A stretch of 64,000 bases of DNA, from the NCBI GenBank assembly GCA_018340375.1, contig JAFFJZ010000020.1, positions 248,001-312,000 on the forward strand. Reading direction: 5' to 3'. The notes under the pieces are model-generated. The model saw only the letters and a program-made list of their open reading frames with translations, did no database searches and was not told where the DNA came from. The position numbers and the translations under genes were made by a program. Each line of letters starts with the position of its first letter. Positions within the stretch are counted from its first letter, which is position 1. Below are positions 57,138-64,000 of this stretch, one piece after another. Origin of the DNA: Gonatopus flavifemur (lineage: Eukaryota; Arthropoda; Insecta; Hymenoptera; Dryinidae).

Positions 57138-57218
57138 TGCCACCATACCAGAACATTTGGCAGTAATCAAAATTATATATAAAATTATATAGCGGAGTTG
57201 CACCCCCCTGTCGAAAAC

Positions 57219-57751
57219 AATTGAAAATTGGGGAGCGTTTTGGAAAAAAGTACCCTTTTCGTCATTAGAAAATTGAAAAAAACAATGTTCATAAATTTTT
57301 TTTTTTCAAATCGAGACGTCAAGTTGTGCGTTCTTACATATTTCAACGATAGAATTTCGATTGTTCAATTTCAGATAAAAATTGAGACCTGTAGGCTCCC
57401 TGATGAAAAAACCTGATATCGGATACTTATGGTGTTGTTTCATTATGAAACAAGTCCGATAAGGATACAATATAATTGAAGACTTCGCGATAGATTTTCG
57501 ATGTTGTCACGATACATATGAAAAATATCCAATGTAAACCCGATAAAATATCCATTGGGAAATCATCGGGTAGTTAGTTGGTTTTATATTGGATATTTTT
57601 CGCATAAATCGTGACAATATCGGAAATCCATCGTGAAATCTCCAATTATATTGTATTATTATCAGACTTGTCTGATAATCGGGTTTTCTCATCAGGGTTG
57701 CGCGGCGCAGAAAACTTCTAGCAGCTGTAGTTCCACCATTTTGAAATATTT
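57219..57751. repeat. Right arm of the foldback repeat, with nested MITE
   Basis: In reverse complement this matches 35581-35716: CGTCAAGTTGTGCGTTC, AAAATTGAGACCTGTAGG, CGGCGCAGAAAAC, AGCAGCTGTAG and ATTTTGAAATATTTTT. A 300-bp MITE (57398-57697) is inserted between the blocks CCTGTAGGCT and GCGCGGCGC, which are contiguous in the left arm. Confidence 0.75.
57398..57697. mobile_element. MITE with CCCTGATGA termini and ~145-bp arms
   Basis: The left arm CCCTGATGAAAAAACCTGAT and right arm ATCGGGTTTTCTCATCAGGG are complementary. Pairing continues through ATACAATATAATTGAAGA, GTTGTCACGAT, TGAAAAATATCCAAT to a central GATGATTTCCC-like loop. It splits a foldback arm that is uninterrupted at 35615-35640, an empty-site comparison. 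No coding content. Confidence 0.8.
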
Positions 57752-57769
57752 TTCATCATCATCATGAAG

Positions 57770-58619
57770 TAATCAGTCTTACGACTGGTTTGATGAAACC
57801 CTCCACCCCTGTCTATTATCCGCCAAACGTGTAATTTCTACATATCTACTAAATCCCTTGTCTTGTACGATTTGCTTCATATAACTTCCTCTAGGTCTAC
57901 CTTTACCAGTTTTACCATTCATTTTCCCTTCAATATTGTTTTCAATAAACTCTCATGCCGTAATTTACGTCCTATAAGATTGCTTCTCCTTTTCACGATG
58001 TGTTTCAAAAGATTTCTTTTCTCATTTATCTACTCGAGTACTTCTTCATTTTTTACTTTGTCCATCCATTTTATTCTGAGCATCCTCCTATAACACCACA
58101 TTTCAAAAGCTTCAAGTCTTCGTTGATCAGTTCTCCCCATTGTCCAAGTTTCTCAACCATATAATGCTGTGCTCCAAACGTAACTTTTCAAGAATTTCTT
58201 CCTTACTTCGAAGCTTATATTTTTTGAGCATAATAACTGTCTCTTTTGGTAAAAAGCCTGTTTCCCTTGTGCTATTCTTGCTCTTATATCTCTTTCGCTT
58301 TTGCCGTTCTCTGTAATTATGCTTCCTAGATATTTGAATTCTTTCACCTGTTCAATTGTCTCGGTATCTATTTTGATGTTCGTTCTTCTAGCTGTTTTCG
58401 CTGCTGTACACATCATGAATTTTGTTTTGTCTTTATTCATATTCATACAATAGTTTTCCAATAATATTGTTCTCATAGTGTTGAGAATATTTTCTAACTC
58501 AGTACTACTCGTGGCCAATATAGCTATGTCATCCGCGAATCTCAACATACTTATATTTTCTCCCTGAATCTGTAATTTCGATTGAATTTCCTCCTTCACT
58601 TCGTTCATTGCTTCTTCTA
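57770..58619 (-). pseudogene. RTE reverse transcriptase, C-terminal part
   Basis: Continuing from the insertion point, the minus strand encodes IEEAMNEVKEEIQSKLQI, then the catalytic box FADDIAILA, EFKYLGSIITENGKSERDI and KSYVWSTALYG. A TGA (about 58150) breaks the frame before ETWTMGRTDQRRLEAFE and CYRRMLRIKWMDKVKNEEVL, which follow in the normal order for the thumb and C-terminus. Coding similarity fades near 57780, just before the ATG-repeat tail. Confidence 0.85.
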
Positions 58620-58621
58620 TA

Positions 58622-60651
58622 CAGGGTGGGGCATTTAAAGTGTCGCGGGCGTTTTTTCCAAAAATAAAATGAGATACGAGAAAATTTTTCGGACAAAAAT
58701 TGTAGGGTATCGAGGGGGACATCCGATGGTGGCCTTGGCTTTGACCTCAAATCTCATCTTCAAGGGCATTCTGAGGTCAACTCTTGTTTTTTAAATAGCA
58801 TCTCATATTTTTTACTGCAGATTTGGATTCTAGGTCAAAAACCAAGAAACTTTTGTCTGAACCATTTTCCTGAAATCCGGAAAGATGGCGCTCTAATCGA
58901 TATTGTTCCATACTGAATCTGACATTAGAATAACTCGAAAACGAAGGGTCTTGGAGGAGAATGTTCCGGACAAAAGTTGACTGATTCCAAGGGGGACCCC
59001 TTGAACTGGAACGGAGGTGATGGGGTATAACAGACAAAACACAACACATTTCAATCGTCTACATCACTTGGATAAATTTAATGCAGTAGATGCTCAGAAT
59101 GATGGCCTTCGACTTCAATACACATTTCAAAACGTTTTACAAAAGATTGCTGAACTCGTGCTAAAATATCTTCATTGATGCTCGCGCATGCATTGATGAT
59201 TCGTTGACGCATATTCTCAGGTGTAGTCGGTGCTTGTTGATAAACTGTATCTTTTATGTATCCCCATAAAAAAAAATCTGCAGAAGTAATCCGGAGAACG
59301 GGCAGGCCAATGAACTGGTCCACGACGTCCTATCCATCGTCCAGGATAATCTCTGTCCAATATTTCTCGAGCTGTGACTGCATAATGGGATGGACAACCA
59401 TCGTGTTGATACCACATATTCAATCGTTCCTGAATAGGTATGTCTTCAAGTAATGTTGGAAGTACTTGATCTAAGAAATGTCTGTACTTCTCTCCATTTA
59501 GCGTATCTGCAATGAAGTACGGTCCAATTACTCGAGATCGAAAAATACCACACCAAACATTCACAGCCCATTGTCTTTGATGCTCTACTTGACGTAACCA
59601 TCTTGGATTTTCTGTCGCCCAGTAATGCATATTATGTCGATTTACTTGACCATGATTGGTGAACGTCGACTCATCAGAAAATAATATGTTGATGAAGTTG
59701 TTATTGTGCATTTGCGCTAGACCCCATCGACAAAACTGTACACGATTTTCGAAATCATCACCGTGAAGGTCTTGATGCAAACAAATGTGATACGGATGGA
59801 ATTTGTGACGTTTCAGTATTCGAAGAACACTTCTTCGAGAAATTCCCGAATGGAGTTCAATTTCACGAGAGCTCACGTGTGGATTATTGGCTACTGCAGC
59901 TAGCACATTAACTTCCGCATTTTCTCCGCTAACAGTCCTCATTCAATGTCGTTTTTCCCTTGTAACACTTCCCGTTTCTGAGAATAATTTTGTAATGCGT
60001 TGAAAATACCCAATGGATGGCGTTGTTCTTTCAGGAAATCGTTTTGCATACAAGTCATATGCTTGTCTGGGGTTCTTATGCACTTCACCGTAAATGTAGA
60101 TCATATCGATCTTTTCAGAAACCGGGTATCGGATATCCATGATTTTCAATTTGTCATAAACCAAGTAATAATCAAATGTAACTGACAAACTGACTTTCAA
60201 AATCGTGAATTTTCACTGAACCCCGTCGTTTGTTTACATCGCGTGAGCTCTGAATGGTGGTAATGTAGACGATTGAAATGTGTTGTGTATTGACAACTTT
60301 TGTACGAAACATTCTTTTGCAAGACCCTTCGTTTTCGAGTTATTCGAATGTCAGATTCAAAATGGAACAATATCGATTAGAGCGCCATTTTTGCGGATTT
60401 CAGGAAAATGGTTCAGACAAAAGTTTCTTGGTTTTTGACCTAGAATCCAAATCTGCAGTAAAAAATATGAGATGCTATTCGAAAAACAAGAGTTGATCTC
60501 AGAATGCCCTTGAAGATGAGATTTGAGGTCAAAGCCAAGGCCACCATCGGATGTCCCCCTCGGTACCCTACAACTTTTGTCCGAAAAATTTTCTCGTATC
60601 TCACTTTATTTTTGGAAAAAACGCCCGCGACACTTTAAATGCCCCACCCTG
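58622..60651 (-). mobile_element. DD41D-type Tc1/mariner relative with ~400-bp inverted repeats
   Basis: The ends are CAGGGTGGGGCATTTAAAGT (58622) and ACTTTAAATGCCCCACCCTG (60651), each next to TA (58620-58621 and 60652-60653). The inverted arms run 58622-59066 and 60262-60651 with few mismatches; the left arm has about 55 extra bases near 58980-59035. Between them is one transposase gene on the minus strand. The insertion splits the RTE reverse transcriptase at SNLYI/EEAMNE without loss of host bases other than the TA duplication. Confidence 0.92.
59078..60140 (-). pseudogene. Transposase of the nested mariner relative
   Basis: Likely start MDIRYPVSEKIDMIYIYGEV (60140); an upstream in-frame ATG at 60200 also exists. 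The N-terminal DUF4817-like helical domain (KNPRQAYDLYAKRFPERTTP) is followed by a TGA stop (59943-59945) within GSVTREKRH*MRTVSGENAE. A helix-turn-helix comes next (VSSREIELHSGISRRSVLRI). Catalytic aspartates: ILFSDESTF, WYQHDGCPSHY and, after a frameshift at about 59290, TSADFFLWGYIKDTV. About 41 residues separate the second and third Asp if the frameshift is bridged, a DD41D spacing. One stop and one frameshift inactivate it. The C-terminus ends ...CIEVEGHHSEHLLH at 59078. Confidence 0.85.
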
Positions 60652-60666
60652 TATATAAATTGGAAA

Positions 60667-62847
60667 TCAGTGGCGATAATGTCTCACCCCTCTTCTTATT
60701 TGTGCTCCCCCTTCCTGGCCCTCTATGTCTATTATTGCACTTTGATTGTTATATAATTCGTATATTATTCTTCTATCTTCACAATTTATTCCCACCTTCT
60801 TCAGGATCGCAAACATCTTCTCCCAGTCCACATTATCGAAAGCCTTTTGTATATCTACAAAACCTATGTACACAGATTTCTTCAGCGCTATCCTTTTCTC
60901 TGTTACTGCCCTGAGTGCTAAGATTGCTTCTCGCGTTCCCCTATTTTTTCTAAAACCAAACTGATCTTCTGCCAATCTACTCTCTATTTTATTTTCCATC
61001 TTCCTGTATATAATTTTGGTCAGTATTTTCGAAGCATGTGAAGTTAAACTGATCGTTCTGTAGTTCTCGCATTTGTCTGCCCCTTGTTTTTTCGGGATAG
61101 CGACAATTTTATTCTTCTGGAAATCTTCCGGTACTTCTCCTTTTTCGTACATATCTCTAATCAATTCAAACAGTGCGTCGCGAGTTCCTTCACTGGAGGC
61201 TTTTATAAGGTCCGCACTTATGCCATCTATGCCTGGCGCTTTATTATTTTTCAATTCTTTCAAAGCCTTGTCGAATTCTGATCTCAATATCGAATCTCCC
61301 AATTCTTCCTCATCTACATCCTCCTCCTTCTCTAAAACTGCTATATCATCGTTTCCTCTATACAAGTTTTCCAAATGATTGATCCACTGTTCTATTTTCT
61401 CTTCCGTTTTTATCAATTGTCTTCCTAGAGAGTTTCTAATGTTATTGCTTCTAGATTTCATTTGTCCGAAAAATCTTCCAATAATCCTATATGCTTCATC
61501 TATTTTTCCTAAATGCAATCTTATTTCTATTTCCTGACATTCCTCTTCTAACCACTGTTCTTTTGCTTTCCTTGATTCTCTTATTATTTTATTTCTCAAT
61601 GATTTGTATCGTTGCTGGCCTTCTTGGCTATCATTATTCTTGTATTTTCTTCTTTCATTTATCAATTCTAAAATTTCTCCCGTTATCCATGGGTTTCTAG
61701 GTTCTACTCCATCATTCTTCAAAATCTTATCCGCACATTCTCTTATATTCCCGCTCATCTTTGTCCATCTCCTCCCTATTCCCAAGTCTTCCTCTTTTTG
61801 ATCTCCCAATTCTTCATCCAACATTTTCTCGAATGCCTCATGTGTTTGTTTTTGCTTGAGGTTCTTCAAATTCCATCTTTTCTGCATTTTCCTTCTCTTC
61901 TTCAGAGATTTGAATTTCAGAGAACATTTCATCATCAACATATTATGATCACTATCTATATCTGCACTGGGATAAGTTTTACAGTTTTTCACTTGGTTTC
62001 TAAATCTTTGTTTCACTAATATGTAATTAATTTGGTATCTTGCTGTATCTCCTGGCATTTTCCAAGTGTAGATTCTTCTTGGATGATTTTCAAATAAAGT
62101 GTTTGTGATAACCATCTTATGATTTCCACAAAATTCGACTAAACGTTGTCCTCTATCGTTCCTTCTCCCTAACGCAAGATCTCCTATCATGTTGTCCTCT
62201 TTTCCTTGTCCTACTACCGCATTCCAATCCCCCATCACTATCAAATTCTCTTGTCCCTTCACATATTCTATCACTTCTTCTATTCCTTCGTACGTCTTTT
62301 CAATATCTTCCTCCGAATATGCAGATGTGGGCATGTATACTTGGACTATGACTGTGTCTACCGGTTTTGTTCTGATTCTAACCATCATCACACGTTCATT
62401 ATGTTGCAAATAATTTTCTATTCTATTCCCTACTCTTTCATGCATTCCAATTCCTACACCTGCTTGACCGTTCTTTGATCCTGTATGAATTATTCTATAA
62501 TCCCCACTCCAGAAATCGCCCTCTTGTGGCCATCTCATTTCGCTAATCCCTATTACGTCTATATTCAACCTATTCATTCCTAATTTCAAATTTCCCAATT
62601 TTCTCGCTTGCCCCAGTGATCTAACATACCACGCTCCAACTCGAAGAATATTGTTTCTCTTCCCTATCCTATTCTCCGGTTCTCGTCCTTTGCTGATGAA
62701 GCTTCCTCGAGCAGCCTCCACCCGGAGATCCGAACGGGAGACTAGTTTACCTCCGGAATATTTTACCCGAGAGAGCGCTATCATGTATTTATTAATTTGT
62801 TCGTTTGTTTTTGTCACATAATATTCCAGGTTAGGAAAAGGTTTCAT
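60667..62847 (-). pseudogene. RTE endonuclease and N-terminal reverse transcriptase
   Basis: A 726-codon open frame. The endonuclease runs from LRVGAWYVRSLGQARKLG through GISEMRW, LIVMGDWNAVVG, TNTLFENHPRRIYTWKMPGD and IDSDHNMLM. Two usual active-site residues are altered: the Asn of GTWNVRSL is Tyr (AWYVRSL) and the Asp of QIDYILV is Asn (QINYILV). Reverse transcriptase motifs follow: NNKAPGIDGISADLIK, NYRTISLTSHASKI, EDQFGFRKNRGT and FVDIQKAFDNVDW. After GVR, where QGD...SPLLFNLY is expected, the frame slips, and the next readable residues (SPLISNLYIEE) lie across the transposon insertion. The copy is dead. Confidence 0.85.
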
Positions 62848-63437
62848 TCCCTCGGGAAGTATTGAAACATGTCAAGGAAGGTAGTTTCCCCTTGCTTTCC
62901 TTCCGTTTTTGCCGATGTTTCTGTCATTGGGATGATTTCGTTTCTCTCAGTTTGTATTCTTTCTCTCGAGTAGTTCATTCCACTCAAGAAAAAGATCCAA
63001 CTCTGAGATACTTATCCTCCCCACCACGTAAAGGAAGCAGATACTACCAGGGATGGATAAAAAGGATATCCAGGACAGGTATCATGAATATCCCCCTGGA
63101 AGACCCGCAATCATCCACGGGGAGGAAAAAAATATCTATACTTATATTAATTTTGATCAATTTATATGAAAGATAAATTAATTCATGAACATGAGTTATC
63201 ATGAATTCATTTAAGTATAGATATTTTTGTGGAGCTTCCTCAAACCTTCGATGAACCTCCAATGAACGTTCCATTTATGTTTCCTGAAAGTATTTTGAGG
63301 TGGAAATTTCAACGTTCGTAGTACCTTCGACGAACGTTTGTGAATCTCAAAATTAGCTCTCATAAACCTTCGATCCGATCTATACAGATCTCATCCGAAC
63401 GTTCACTGAAGCTACATGTTCTCTCCGGGTATATATA
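62848..63437. other. No gene seen
   Basis: Upstream flank of the RTE ORF, possibly including its 5' untranslated region. Words of the form AACCTTCGATGAAC/GAACGTTC recur at 63240-63415 without a fixed period. Nothing coding is recognised. Confidence 0.4.
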
Positions 63438-64000
63438 CAGGGTGTCCCATTTTAGTTTTTATATCGGAATAACTCAAAAACGAGGAGTTTTGGAGGAAAA
63501 TGTCTCGAACAAAAGTTGTGGGATTCCGAGGGGGACATCTGATGGTGACCTTGACTTTGGCCTCGGATCTCAACTTCAAGGTCATTCAGAAGTAAACTTT
63601 TGTTTCTTAAATGAAATCCCCTATTTTTGATTGCAGATTCAGATTTGACGTTGAAAAACAAGAAACTTTTGCCTGAATCATTTTTCTGAATTCCGCACAG
63701 ATGGCGCTCTAATCGATAAAAAATGAGTTTTATGAAACACTCGTATTGCTTTCTGTGTAAAACGATATTTAACTCTCCAGTGTTTTTTCTTCAGCTCCTG
63801 AGGATTACCGTCGCCATTGGAGTTACCCAATGTGAACCACGAGGAGGTTGAGCGATCGGATCTTGCACATCTTTGTGGCCCTGAAAATTTGATGAAACCC
63901 CATGAGTGAAAATCCAAAGTGGTAAGATCCGGAGACCTAGCTGGGATTTTCCATCGACCAATATTGACAATTATGTCTGTTCGTAGTACCGTTACTGTGA
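63438..64000 (-). mobile_element. Third DD41D-type mariner relative, cut by the window edge
   Basis: The terminus CAGGGTGTCCCATTTTAG follows TATATATA (TA at 63436-63437). The next 350 bp (GAGGGGGACATCTGATGGTG, GACTTTGGCCTCGGATCTCA, AGATGGCGCTCTAATCGAT) are homologous to the arms of 58622-60651 and to 3551-4050. From about 63970 down to 63850 the minus strand encodes a decayed PARSPDLTTLDFHSWG block, the third-Asp region of the transposase, with several stops. The remainder lies beyond the window. Confidence 0.75.

Larger units (their letters stand above)
35740..57210 (+). mobile_element. Giant P-type element (21.5 kb) with nested insertions
   Basis: The ends are inverted repeats of ~73 bp starting CAGGGGGGTGCAACTTCG (35740) and, in complement, CAGGGGGGTGCAACTCCG (57210). 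Both continue CTATATAATTTTATATAT and end near TTCTGGTATGGTGGC with only about five differences. The flanking octamers TTGAAAAC (35732-35739) and TCGAAAAC (57211-57218) match at seven of eight bases; P elements make 8-bp target duplications. Inside, on the plus strand and in order, lie a THAP exon (37624), an RNase H-like P transposase segment (43262-43863), and two later P transposase segments (51384-52977). Insertions include a mariner, a piggyBac with repeat arrays and several MITEs. The transposase is broken, so this copy is not autonomous. Confidence 0.7.
57752..62847 (-). mobile_element. RTE-clade non-LTR retrotransposon, interrupted
   Basis: Minus-strand element of about 3.1 kb once the nested transposon (58622-60651) is discounted. 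The single ORF has an apurinic endonuclease domain followed by reverse transcriptase, the plan of RTE/BovB-like LINEs. The 3' end carries a short ATGATGATG run (57753-57764 read on minus), the microsatellite-like tail seen in RTE elements. It abuts the right arm of the foldback repeat. The 5' end is not clear beyond the first ATG at 62847. Confidence 0.85.

Overview
This is eukaryotic DNA, most likely from an insect. It is AT-rich, has short GT-AG introns, and carries mariner, P, piggyBac, PIF/Harbinger, Helitron, RTE and Jockey/R1-like relatives typical of arthropods. The order cannot be fixed from the sequence. Only one convincing host-type gene is visible: a compact four-coding-exon gene at 20634-21649 (minus strand) for a 246-residue protein resembling the OB folds of replication protein A. 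Nearly everything else recognisable is transposon, mostly decayed and heavily nested.

Left part (1-20.2 kb): an hAT-like MITE (406-733); a broken Tnp2-type (En/Spm, CACTA-like) transposase (1850-3548) cut by a truncated DD41D-type mariner relative (3551-4263); a ~140-bp tandem repeat (4660-5010); a tRNA-like sequence on the minus strand (5155-5235); a 0.77-kb foldback (5697-6467); two fields of degenerate AAGATATCTT motifs around another tRNA-like sequence (7790-8990); several MITEs; and a degenerate autonomous Helitron (11456-16705, minus) with HUH nuclease and Pif1-type helicase remains.

Middle (20.6-35.5 kb): the OB-fold gene with its probable upstream exons and GC-rich promoter area; promoter-like GC-rich islands; several MITEs with clear target duplications; the last exon of a BESS-like accessory protein (29832-30055, plus) facing a Harbinger nuclease (34460-35508, minus); and between them a Jockey/R1-like LINE fragment split by an hAT-type MITE.

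Right part (35.6-57.7 kb): the most interesting structure. Two inverted ~73-bp termini starting CAGGGGGGTGCAACT (35740 and 57210) are bordered by near-identical 8-bp flanks (TTGAAAAC/TCGAAAAC). They enclose 21.5 kb holding, all on the plus strand and in the right order, a THAP-domain exon and three pieces of P-element-type transposase. I read this as a giant P-type element inserted near the centre of an older foldback repeat. It has itself received an apparently intact mariner (38110-39395), a small element sharing its 15-16 terminal bases with a perfect 8-bp duplication (39623-40013), a decayed piggyBac with 2 + 12 oppositely oriented ~270-280-bp repeats arranged in 832-bp higher-order units (44328-50560), and several MITEs.

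Right end (57.7-64 kb): an RTE-clade retrotransposon (minus strand), interrupted within its reverse transcriptase by a 2,030-bp DD41D-type mariner relative with ~400-bp inverted repeats, then the start of another such relative running off the window. No intact CRISPR, rRNA or canonical tRNA gene was seen. All assignments are by eye from motifs and repeats; no database was searched.
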